From Piper betle (lineage: Eukaryota; Streptophyta; Magnoliopsida; Piperales; Piperaceae), in NCBI GenBank assembly GCA_033002965.1, contig JAURVB010000852.1, positions 124,001-188,000 on the forward strand: a stretch of DNA of 64,000 bases, read 5' to 3'. The notes beneath the pieces are model-generated. The model did not search any database. It had not been told where the DNA came from and was given only the letters and a program-made list of their open reading frames with translations. A program made the translations under genes and the position numbers. This document shows, piece after piece, positions 1 through 10,714 of this stretch; within the stretch, counting starts at the first letter, position 1, and every line of letters starts with the position of its first letter.

Positions 1-1538
1 TCTTGGACGAATTTTATTTAATATTTTAGCTGTTTGATAATTAAAAACTCATTGGTGACGTTCTCTTAGGATAAATGTAAATATATTACACATTAATATT
101 TTTTGTGCCATGAAAAACATATCAAATACATGATTTAGAAGTTATAGTACCTTGATGAAAGAAAACATAATGAGACTGATTATGAAATCCATAATATCTT
201 TGCCTCGGAAGAAAAATCTATGTATATTCTTTTGCTTGAATATTGGATAATTTTATTCTTAAAACATAAATATTGCATTGTTCCACTTAAGTTTCCGATG
301 CTTGAGCTTTTACAAAAGTCATTGACTATACTACACATGGTATCTACGTTATGTCATTAGACTATAACAAAGGAAAATCTATTTAAACTTATCATTTCAT
401 GTACAATGTAAATCCACGTGTTTAACCTAGTTCCCGATTACACCGTTTTTAATAGGGAAAGTATTCTTAAACATTTATTTTACAATTTTTCCCTGTCTTT
501 ATTTGGAACTCAACGATTTTACCAAATTTACCTTACTCTTATTCGGAAAAGTGCTAATTAAGTCATTTTATAATTTTACCCCAAAAATTTTTTTATAATT
601 TTATCCTTATTAACAAACAAACAAAAATCTACTAAACTAGCCACATGTACAACATAGCTCGCAAGTATAATATGGTCCCCCAGGTCCTAACTTTCTTATT
701 AGGAAAAGATATAAATTAAAAGTTTAGTTTACAATTTTACACTTGTTATTTGGAATTCAATTATTTTTATGATTTTATCCTTTTTATTTGAAAATTGTTA
801 ATCAAATATTTTACAATTTTACTCATTCTTATAGGAAAATATTAATTACTTGAATTATGTTTTGAGAAATTTAATTCAACTGTTACTAGATTTAATTTTC
901 ATTTTTATCATGGATTTTAAAAATGATATAATATATAAGGAATTTATCATGTCAATAACTAAATATTAAAATAATTGGGGATCTAAACTCAAGTAAAATT
1001 TTTTAACTCGAGTCAAATTGAACTTGAGTATGCTTAACAATAATTAAAAAGTTTAAAAACCTAAATAAATAAGGTATTATTAACTACTAAGTAAAAAAAA
1101 TTGAATAGAACTATACATAATTATAATTCATCAATTTTGCATTTAATAGAATATAGTCACTAAGTTATTTGAGAATTTATAATCAATTAATCATGAATAT
1201 TAAATACAATCACCACTAATAATATAAAAAATTATATTTCTAACCCGAGCGTCTTGATATAACTTCAATTTAATTAAATATTACGTGGATTCTCAATGAG
1301 TTATATGGTACATGCGACAAGTTTAATTAATACACTTTACTTCGATAGACATATAGATAACATTCTTCTTTCCCATGCTCTTCTATATAATGACGTTTAT
1401 ATAGATGTGAATATTTTAATGTCATCCACAAGATAATTATATCAATTCGACCCTAAAAATTGCAACGTGTACTACTATTTTGTTATAGCTATTATATATA
1501 TATATATATATATATATAGGAAAAGATAACTTAAGCTT
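1..1538. other. AT-rich intergenic DNA, no gene seen
   Basis: No convincing coding region is visible on either strand. Two stretches, about 455-585 and 700-835, look like diverged copies of one another: each has an aggaaaa-type start, then TTACAATTTTACCC-like blocks and TTATTTGGAA. This suggests an old duplication or a decayed repeat. A (TA)n tract lies at 1493-1518. Confidence 0.6.
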
Positions 1539-2018
1539 GAGCCCCATTTGATCTTGATCATCCGATTATAAGGACAACTCAAATCAAATTACAATTAAAA
1601 AAATCATAGTGGCCAGATCTGCACACACCCCCATGAAGGGTCAGATTCGACGGTGCCAACCATAACGGCCACCCAAATATAATGAAAAACCTTAGTCTTA
1701 ACATGCGGCTGGAGCATGTAGTGGCCAAATCAAGGCAAGTGGTTGGCCAATTCTGGCTGCACCTCACCAAATCTAGTAGCCGACAGCAAGAATGGCCGTT
1801 GACAAGAAGTTTTTGTTTTTAACTTTTGGCTCTTCCGACTGCATGCGGCGGAGTTTTGGTAGCACACGGCCGGAAAATCCGCGAGTAGTGGGGGTGGGGG
1901 GGGGGGGGGGGGGCGGGTGTGGATAGGTGGGGTTTTTTTCTTTTTTTCTTTTGTTTGTTTGTTGTGAGATCTAATCTAAGCCGTCCTTATAATCGGACGG
2001 CCTAGATTAGATGGGCTC
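1539..2018. mobile_element. Small non-autonomous DNA element with about 36-bp imperfect terminal inverted repeats
   Basis: The left end (1539-1575) starts GAGCCCC and ends CCGATTATAAGGAC. The right end (1983-2018) is its inverted counterpart, starting GTCCTTATAATCGG and ending GGGCTC, with about 36 bp matching imperfectly. The interior has no transposase and holds an 18-base G run at 1896-1913. Microsatellites flank both sides, so I could not recognise a clean target duplication and cannot name the superfamily. The short ORF inside it on the minus strand (1579-1770) is probably chance. A MITE is the likeliest reading; a simple inverted repeat is the alternative. Confidence 0.6.
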
Positions 2019-2049
2019 ATGAAATATTACTTGCCTCCAGCAATCCAAC

Positions 2050-2101
<52 letters not shown>
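2050..2101. repeat. Compound microsatellite (TC)n(TA)n
   Basis: About 19 bases of TC repeat run directly into about 32 bases of TA repeat. It is a simple-sequence tract with no other signal. Confidence 0.95.
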
Positions 2102-2104
<3 letters not shown>

Positions 2105-5100
2105 TGTTTAGTTCATTGTTTAGATAAGTGGAGAGTCTCAAAAAATATTTCTTTTCCCCAAATCACCAAAATAATTTTTTTGTATATTTCATTGTTCTTT
2201 TTTCAAATGTTAGTGTTCAAATCGAGTACAAATTTATAGTTACAATTAGAGTTCCGATTGAGTACAAATATATAGTACAAGTAGAGGTTTGTAAACTATC
2301 TTTACATGTAAACTAGCTTTATCCACAAAGTGTTCATGAAAAAATGCTAAGGTTCACCCCCTTCTATGCATTTTATACAAAAAAGAAACAAAAAACAAAA
2401 AGGGTGGGTGCCATAAAGCCTATGTTAGTGAAATTAATATGTTATGTGTGGTTTATGATTTATTACTGTATTATTCTTATTGTCGTGCAAGGTGTTAACT
2501 TTAAAACATTCTAACAATCATCTACAGGGTTTATAAGTGTCAAAGTCGCAGAACATAACGAGGTTCAATTAAGATACGCAAGATGTCTTTGGATATAGCT
2601 ATGTGTATATAACAGAGGAATATGGACTAGAGGAGCTTATGGTTTATACAGCTTGAAAGGTCCATGTGAAGTCCGAGTGTTAAGTTTGATGCCCTGACAT
2701 GCGATGATGCCTTTATGTATTTAATTTCTATGTATAGGGTATATGGAATAGGTAACCACTACCTAGTGTTTACTTTACTGCATGATCAGCATCATATAAG
2801 AATGAGTTACCTAACTTAAAGGTTGGAACTAAGTATAAGAAGCGGATCATGCATCTGCATTATGAAAAACCCAACCTTTTAACTGCATTGGGGGTGTTGC
2901 CTTCGTGTAGCTCGGAGTGATCATTGCATCTGTAAAATCAGCCTCTTAGTTGTTGGGGAGGTGTTGCCTTTCTGGAGACTTGTTGTGCTCATATTATGAG
3001 CCTTAAGTGTAAGAGTTTTCGTATGGTAGTATGTTCAACATGCATTGTATGTAAACCATTTAAGATGTCGTCTTAAACCTCCTTCAGGGTTGAGATCTAC
3101 TTTCACAATGTAAGTTTGACGGGTAATCCAATAAATAGCTTTTCAAATTATAGCATCATAGTTTGGTTCGTCTTCAAGCTGAAAAATGGGGTGTTATATG
3201 TATGCACTTGGATACTAGAGTTTGAGGGAGGAACTAGTGAGGAAAAGGTCAATGCTATGATCATAGATGATAATTCTTTTTGGTAGATCATCGGCTTGTT
3301 GGAATAGGGGTTAGACGTAAACCCATTTTTGAGATGTTATTTGTTTGTTCATTATTGTTATATGTAATCAATGGTTTTATTGCTAATGTGAAATTGTTTC
3401 CATAGGTAATAACTAGTTGGGAGTGAGCAATGAGAAGAAGCACGAGATGTGGACACTCTAATTGGACTCTTAGTTAGATTATTTTAGCTATTTCTTTTCG
3501 TACTTTTAGTATATTATTATTTTTTTGAGGGGGGGGGGTGAATTTATTGTACTAGTGGGTTATTCCAAAATATTATTCGGAATTTATCTTACATAATGCA
3601 CTGTGTTACTAGGATATGTGGTACTGGTGTTGATTTTAGGTTGCTAGTGATGTATGAAAATCCGAATTGCGACACAATCTATCACTATGGTATCAAATAT
3701 TTGTTATAGTCTATATGATCAATATTCAATTAGAGCTATATAAAATTAGATTCTATATCTAATACTAATCATGCAAAGTACACATCTGGCCTACTTTAAT
3801 AATATAATAATAATGTAATGTGGTTTTCTCTTCTCTCTCTCTCTCTCTCCTCTCCCTTCTCATTAATAAAATATTTTCGATAAAAGGAAAAACTTAAAAC
3901 TTCCTCATTGCTGTTCACTTTCAATTAATTAATTTTTTTATTTTGAAGTATGATTTTAGTTTCCATTACTACAGTATATATTAATTAAATTTTGCAGAAA
4001 GAGCATGTTGTTTAGATTAAATTTAAAATTTTCTTTGTAGGAAATAAAAAACAAGCTTACCATTGAGCACTAATGTTCCAATTATTTTCTAACAAGGTAT
4101 ATTTTTTTTCATAAGTAAGAAGTAAATTAACTTATGATTTTTTTTACTTAAGTATATTTTTCTACTTTTTATTTGCATTTTTTGGATTTTTATTTTGAGA
4201 ATCTCCAATAATAACTATTTTCTCTCTATTTATTTAAAAAATAAACAATGAAAACAAATATCTTTCTCATAATATGCTTTATTTTAAAAAATAAACAATA
4301 AAAACAAAAAAAGATATATATTTGCCAAAAAAAACGATTTTTTGACATTTTCATCCAATTGAGATTTTTTTGTTGGGAACCTTAATGTACTATTTTCGCA
4401 CAAAAACTTAATTTATAATTATAGGAAATTCAATTTTTGGAAATTTAGTCGTAATTGCTATTATCACATCTCTTTTTTTTATGAAAATTAATTCTTTAAT
4501 TAAAAAATTACTATCTTCTCCTACCATGACTCTAATCACAATTTCAAAGGATTTTAAAATTATTATCTCTTTCCCTTAGTTCTTTATATTAACATACAAA
4601 AAAATTATTTATAATTAAAAAATTATTGAAAACAAAAAAATTTTATAATCAGTGCCACGCATAGGTAACATGTCTACTATATATACTATAGCCAAATAGA
4701 TTTTTTCACTTTTGTTGTGTTTTGACCTTTTATCGCACATGGTTAATCCTAGTCCCACAAATCCCTCTTCCCCGTTCAAAACTCTTTGTCATCATCTCCT
4801 AATTGTCTAAAACTCAATATTTACTTTAATTGTCTAAAATAAATATTTTTAATTAATTATATATTAATATTTAAAATTAGATTTTAGAATTTCTTCATAT
4901 TTTTTGCTTTTGATAATTTCAAATTGATTTTAATGAGCAAGATATTTTTAAACACATTTGGAAAAATTGTGTTTAAAATTAAATATTTACTGATGTTCAC
5001 ATTTTAAATTACTTTATACTTCTTCATATATTATTAATTAAATTAAAATATATTCCATATTGAAAAAAATAAAAATTTAATGTACAATTTTTTATAATTA

Positions 5101-5826
5101 CATAACATTTAGGTGTAATTTTGGGTATTAAAATTTGAGGGCTACTCAAAAAATTGAATCTGCTTTGTGTAAGACAATTTACATTGGATATTTAGTATAA
5201 ATATTTAGCTTTGACTTTGACAATATAATATTTGTTAGGAATTTTAACTAAGGATTTGTTGATGTGTTTTACTAAGTTCTTAAATTATAAAATTATTATA
5301 TTTATTTATTTATCATAATTTATTTACAAGGGAATATTTTTTATGTTTCTTAATTTTATATACTTTTAATTTTATTTTTAATAAAATTTTAAAAAGTTTC
5401 ATAGACATGGCCCATGCATTGCGTTGGTATAAGCTAGTTAGTACTATAATAGAACAAAGGAAAACTTAGTTGACCATGTACTCATCTAATATGAATAGGA
5501 GAAAATTTATAGGTGGTACTTTAATGGGGGATTTCCTTTTTCATACCAATTCAGACATCAGAATTTGTATTAAAAAGATGACAATGTAATACAATGCGAG
5601 ATCACACCAGATCATCATCTCGTTAATGAACTGCTAGTGATAAAACGTAATCCGATCAAAATTAATTTATAAATAATTTTTAACTTTAGCTATTAAAGAC
5701 TTTTAAGTAAATTTATACAGAATTTATATCATGGCAATTATAAACATGTTACCCCCTTCAATCTTTTGATTTCTCTGATATTATTCCTAACCTCAATTAC
5801 TTTTTGAATTAAAAATAGGCCAATTG
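2102..5826. other. Intergenic DNA with possible decayed LTR material
   Basis: No gene recognised. Around 2400-3200 the base composition is more mixed, and a GGGGTGTTATA-like end at about 3188 resembles the ends of the Ty3 LTRs found later in the window. At about 3690 TGGTATCAAA resembles a degraded initiator-Met tRNA primer site. This suggests a heavily decayed LTR element, but I cannot set its borders. Simple repeats include a G run at about 3530 and (TC)n at about 3832-3850. From 3900 to 5800 the DNA is extremely AT-rich and shows nothing definable. Confidence 0.4.
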
Positions 5827-6338
5827 TGTTAATATTTGTAATTGTAAATATTAGTGAACTAGGAATACTACATGAATCTCGGGATACTAAACAAAGGTGA
5901 CTGTTTGTTTTTCTATGGAAGATGAAGGGGCCTTAAACTAGCTTTATAAATAGAGACTCATTTGCCTCATTCTAAAAACAAGACAAGACATGCTGGACAG
6001 AAATAGAAAAGGAATATAGAGATAAGAAGAGGGATTAATATTATTCACTATTTTAATTTTTTACAGAGTATTGACAAAGAGAAATCTTGTAAACTCAATT
6101 GTATAGGTTGGGTAGGTACTCTTCTTATACATTTTTATATATTTGACGATTGTAATCTTTGGTTAAAGTAGTGAATTATTCGTTGTTGTCCCGTGGTTTT
6201 TGACTTTCGAAAAAAGGAGGGTTTTTCACATTAAATTTTTGCTCTTTTGGTTTTATTTTATTTTATTTCTCAGGCATTATTTTCCCATATCTTGTATTTC
6301 TTGTTGTTGATCTCTAACTTTGGGGATTTTTCTCAACA
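5827..6338 (+). repeat. 5' LTR of copia element 1
   Basis: It starts TGTTAATATTTG and ends TCTCAACA. A TATA-like TTTATAAATAGAG at about 5942-5954 is kept in the other LTR and is the likely promoter. The primer site that should follow is degraded. Confidence 0.8.
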
Positions 6339-6392
6339 ATTGGCGTTCAATCGGATCTTGATTTGAGTAGGAGTGATTGCAGACACTTTCAA

Positions 6393-6480
6393 GACTAGGA
6401 AGATTGAGAAATTTAATGGAACAAATTATCAATGGTAGAGGATGCAGATTGATGATTATCTATACGAAAAACATCTAAGT
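6393..6480 (+). pseudogene. Copia Gag N-terminal fragment
   Basis: The frame reads a KIEKFNGTNYQW-like motif followed by a DDYLYEKHL-like motif, the standard start of plant Ty1/copia Gag. An in-frame TAG follows the motif tryptophan. Copia element 2 has the corresponding start at 10715-10810, also broken. Nothing recognisable of copia protease, integrase or RT follows inside element 1. Confidence 0.7.
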
Positions 6481-6853
6481 CAACCATTTGGAGTGGTGAC
6501 TGATGCTGAAGACAGAGTCGTAGGCTGTATACTACAATAGGAGGTCGTGGTGCATTGTCTAAGAATATGGCGGGTTTGCTTATTGGGATCTTAGTTCATT
6601 GTCATCATGGACAATGTAGCTAACACATTCTTTAGGACCCAGAAGATGAAATCTCTGAGTTAGGTAAGGTGACAAGAGCTACTGGGGCAGGTCAGAGAGT
6701 TGAAGACAGATCTCAAGGACAAGAAGCTGGTTGACAGAGTCAACAGGGGCTAGACTCATGTAATGGTAGATGATGAGTTAATCTATGCTAGTGGGGGTCG
6801 GCTAGTGGAGGCTGATAATGAAGTTTTTGTCAGATCTTGTCTGGTAGGATAAG

Positions 6854-7810
6854 ATGGAGAGAAGGTTAGAAGCTGGGTTGTTGCAGCCACTACCTACACC
6901 TTCGAGACCATGGAGCTCAGTCTCAATGGACTTGGTGCCCGGATTCCCTAGGGTGAAGGGAATGTCAGCAAGGTTAGTGGGTCAGATTTCTAATTACTCA
7001 TATTCACAACAATACCACAGGAGTGCTCAGCCGAGATTGCTGCAAAATGGTTCTTCCAGTGCGTGGGAAAGTATTGTGGTCCCGACCGACATAGTTATAG
7101 CTAACCATTCTTAGTCTGACGGGTAGATTGAGAGGGCAAATTCATTGAGGCATTTTGTCATAGCCAGTCAGAGGAATTGATTCGATCTTCTTGATGCGGC
7201 ACAATTTTGTTATAAACTGCATTGTTATTCAGCTACGGGGTTTAGTCCTTTTAAAGTTGCTATGGGCTACCAGCCTCTTACACCACTAGAGGTTGCTCCA
7301 CAAGGAGGTGTAGTACGGTGTCCAACTGCACAAGATGCAGTGTATTCATTGGCCGAGGCAATGAGCAGAATGAAGAGATATGCTGACTCGGGGACATTGT
7401 CATTCAGCGTGGGGGACAAAGTAAAGCTAAAGCTCACGCCATTGATTTGGGAGAAAATCAGACATACCAAGGTGGATCGGGTATTGGTGCAAAGGTATGA
7501 TGGTCTTTGTAAGGTGGAGAAGGTACATGGGTACAAGCTTTGCCTAGTTTTTCATGTTAGTTTTCTCGAACCTTTCTATGAGGATTTGGTCAATTCGAGG
7601 AGAGCTCATTCGAAGAGAGCTCCTCCTACCATCCGGCAACAATTTAGAAAAAAGGATGGAGGATTTTGAAGTATAGACACGTCAACCTAGGGACTTCAAA
7701 GGAGCGGATGGAGTATCTTATCAAGTGGTAGGGGGATTTGAGAAGTGAGGTTAGCTGGGTAAAGGAGAGGCACTTGTGGCAATTGTAGAGCAAGATCAAG
7801 AAGTGATGTG
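6854..7810 (+). pseudogene. Ty3-type integrase C-terminal part and chromodomain, broken
   Basis: The first open piece (6854-7114) carries ERRLEAGLLQPLP and PWSSVSMDLVPGFPRV, the junction into the catalytic core of Ty3 integrase; the catalytic part after it is frameshifted and incomplete. The second (7262-7669) carries MGYQPLTP, a helical basic stretch, VGDKVKLKL, RRYEG-like and VFHVSFLEPF motifs typical of the integrase C-terminal (GPY/F) region. After its stop, about 7670-7800 reads EYLIKW...SEVSWVKERHLW with one stop, the signature of a chromodomain as in plant chromoviruses. It lies between copia LTRs, so it is foreign to its present element. The frame is interrupted several times. Confidence 0.8.
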
Positions 7811-8865
7811 GATGACTTGACCCTCCGTGGGGAGGACTATTACAAGTCTAGTCCGTTGGACAAGCCGAGAGTTAGGGTTTGGCCATTTTTCCTAGTCATC
7901 CCGCGACCAAGACGAATAGTCGATGCTATCTGAGTGGTAGAAACAACTTACCAGTGTTGATCTGTGTCAGAGAGTTGTAGGCAAGGATCAAGTTGTGGTG
8001 CATGGAGTGCATCGGGTGACCGAGGTGTACTAGCGAGTTCTAGGATTTGGAATGAGCAGAGTACCTATACTCGATGGGGCTTATTAGCATTATGATCGGT
8101 AATGAGTACCGAGCATGTCAGTATTTGGGTAGGAGGAAACCTCAGAGGTGTACAGGTTCCAGGTCGCGAGTTCCAGGTTCCAGGGGTGTGATGACCGAAC
8201 ACAGGGCCAAGCAGCAATGTGCCACATATCGGCGGAGTGAGGTTGATGACCGAGTGTACCGATATAAATATCGGGCGTACCAAGACGAGCAGTGTAGCTA
8301 TACTTGAGCGATCACGGGTACGTGGACGTGGCCGAGAAAATTACCAGGATCATGGTATTTGGGTCGAGTTGCCAAGCAATGCTAAAATGCTGGTATTTGG
8401 AGCGTGCAATTTACTGGAAGCACCGAGAGAAGGGACTACTGGCTGAGACTAGTTGGTCGAACTAGGAGGGTTCGACCATGTAGCCAACATGAGCCAAATG
8501 ATATGCTTGAGTGGATTTGTTGATAAGGATGATGACGGTGTTGATTGTTATCAAGATCAATCCTTAGCCAACGGTGGAGGTTGGTTGTAACTAACTCCAG
8601 AAGATATACATGATCAACATGGAGATAAGCCTCATCTGCGTGGAGATAAGGATGCCAACGTTAGATGTAAGTTTGTTGGAGACTTGCATGAGATCTGCTT
8701 GGAGTTGACAGATAAACATAGACTGATGTCTATATAAGGGGGCGTCCTCTTGTGTAGAAGCAACCGAGAAAATTTGCATAAACATGCAAGTGAAGGACTT
8801 ATGCAACAAACAAGTGGAGGAAGAATCAGGACTGGTGTGTTCCAATCTAACTCCAAGTAGGAGAT

Positions 8866-9404
8866 TGTTAATATTTGTAATTATGAATATTAATGATATG
8901 TAGCTCATTGTCACAGTTGAAATACTAAAGGAATCTCAGGATACCAAACAAAGGTGACTGTTTGTTTTTCGATGGAAAATGAAGGGCCTCAAACCAACTC
9001 TATAAATAGAGACTCATTTGCCACATTCTAAAAGCAGGACAAGATAAGAGAAGACAAGATGTGACAGAAATACAAAATGAATATAGAGATAAAAAGAGAG
9101 ATCAATATTATTCACTAGTTTAATCTTATATAGAGTATTGAGAGAGAGAAATCCTACAATCTCAATTGCATAGGTTGGGTGAGTAATCTTCTTATATATC
9201 TCTATATGTTTAACGGCTATAATCTTTGGTTGAAGTAGTGAATTGTTCGTTGATATCACGTGGTTTTTTACTGTAGAGAAAATGAGGGTTTCCACGTTAA
9301 ATCTCTGCTCTTTTGGTTTTGTTTTATTTTATTTCTCAGGCATTATTTGCCCATATCTTGTATTCGTTGTTGTTGATATCCAACTTTGGAGATTTTTCTC
9401 AACA
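8866..9404 (+). repeat. 3' LTR of copia element 1
   Basis: It aligns throughout with 5827-6338, including the TATAAATAGAG segment and the CTCAACA end. It is slightly longer through small insertions. A purine-rich CAAGTAGGAGAT just before it fits a polypurine tract. Confidence 0.8.
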
Positions 9405-10078
9405 AATTATACGAAAAAACCAGTTCCAACTTCAATGTAAGATTGCAAGGTATTCACTCCATCTAAATAAAGAAGAGCAAACGAGATAAGGAAAATACTG
9501 TTTGTACTTCCGACTGTCATGTAAAAGACTCAAGTTATCTCTATAATATTATTAAATGTCACAACTTCGGAGGCTTGGAAAAGAACTAACGTTAATATAG
9601 CATTACTTATAAGATTCTTGTATTGAGAGCAAGATCTTAATAATTCTCTTTATTCATTTATCCCATCACCGATGTGCTCCATTCAAGAGAATCTTCGAGA
9701 GAGGGATGACAAAGAAGACAAGGCATTATATACTCAAATTGAACAGGACATTGTGTAAAGTATAAAAGTTATAAAGAATATAACATATTGAGCTATTTGC
9801 ACTTGCCGGCGGTACCAATTAGAAACAATAAGCTTTGGCTCACTGCCTTGAGATACAATCATGTCCAATAAAAAGCATGCTGCTGCTCCCATTTGGCTGG
9901 AACTAAATAAAAATTTGTGAGTCTGCCAGCAATAGAAGAGAAAAACATGGAAAAATAATTTAAAAAGGTAATATAAGCACAAACATCATATCAAAGGATT
10001 GACATTGTTAGTCTCGGTGAACTTCCTACCTGATCTTGTACTGCATTATGCAGCTTTGGTGTGGATGAACTTCCAGCT
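9405..10078. other. Non-repeat DNA between two copia elements; possible minus-strand exon ends
   Basis: No gene is recognised. On the minus strand, an open stretch ending in TGA at 9840-9842 follows an AG acceptor at about 9897-9898. An open stretch (10030-10078, continuing beyond copia element 2 at 15351-15375) ends at a GTAGGAAG donor. They could be joined into a short C-terminal coding end rich in Ser and Gln. The upstream exons could not be followed and other frames are equally open, so this is only a possible remnant of an unknown gene. Confidence 0.25.
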
Positions 10079-10641
10079 TGTTAATATTTGTACCCATAAA
10101 TATAAATCTTTTGTATCTATTGTCACACCTAAATGCCAAAGGAAGTCTTGGGAATACCAAAAGAAGTCTCAGAATACGAAATGGTGATGACCTTTTATTC
10201 AACTGTCATTGAAGATGAGGAGGCTCAAAATAAGTCCATAAAAAAATTTAGGCTTCATTCTTGAAAGTATGGATAAGATAGAGAAGTAATAGATATGAGA
10301 GAAAAATAAGTGATAAGAAAAGAGAAGAGAAACTTTATTTGCCAGTGTAATCCTCTATGAAGTGTTGAAGAGAGAGAAATATTGGGATCTCAATTATAAT
10401 GTTGGGTGAGTGATCTTCTTATACATCTTTGTAAATTTGAGGGTTGTAATCTTTGGTTGAAGTAGTAAATTATTTATCATTGTCTCGTGGTTTTTCGACT
10501 CTTGATAGAAGGAGGGTTTTCCACGTTAATTTTCTATGTTCTTTTGCATTTGTTTTATCTTATTTCTAAAGTGTCATTTTCATGTCTCACATTTTCATTG
10601 ATGTTGTGATTAATCTCCAACTTTGGAGATTTTTCTCAACA
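10079..10641 (+). repeat. 5' LTR of copia element 2
   Basis: It runs from TGTTAATATTTG to CTCAACA, about 563 bp. It is similar in order to the LTRs of element 1 (CTTTGGTTGAAGTAGT, TCTCCAACTTTGGAGA) but clearly a different subfamily. Confidence 0.85.
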
Positions 10642-10714
10642 ATTTTGCGCCATCTGTTGGAACCGGGTCTCATTCAATCAAATCTTGATTTGAGTGGGAC
10701 TTATGGTGGAAACT

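Larger units (their letters stand above)
5827..9404 (+). mobile_element. Ty1/copia-type LTR element 1, decayed and chimeric
   Basis: Two similar terminal repeats (5827-6338 and 8866-9404), each TGTTAATATTTG...CTCAACA, bound a 2.5 kb interior. The flanks AATTG (5822-5826) and AATTA (9405-9409) look like a 5-bp target duplication with one change. The interior begins with a copia Gag-like start (6393 onward). It then holds a Ty3-type integrase and chromodomain remnant (6854-7810) rather than copia pol. The last ~170 bp before the 3' LTR match the same part of copia element 2 (for example CTTATGCAACAAACAAGT). All coding parts are broken by stops. LTR divergence is roughly 10% by eye, so the insertion is not young. 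Confidence 0.8.

Noticed and set aside
7267..7536. 89-codon minus-strand ORF
   Set aside because: Antisense of the Ty3 integrase remnant.
8065..8446. Overlapping ORFs of 72-77 codons on both strands
   Set aside because: No motif; they lie in decayed copia interior.
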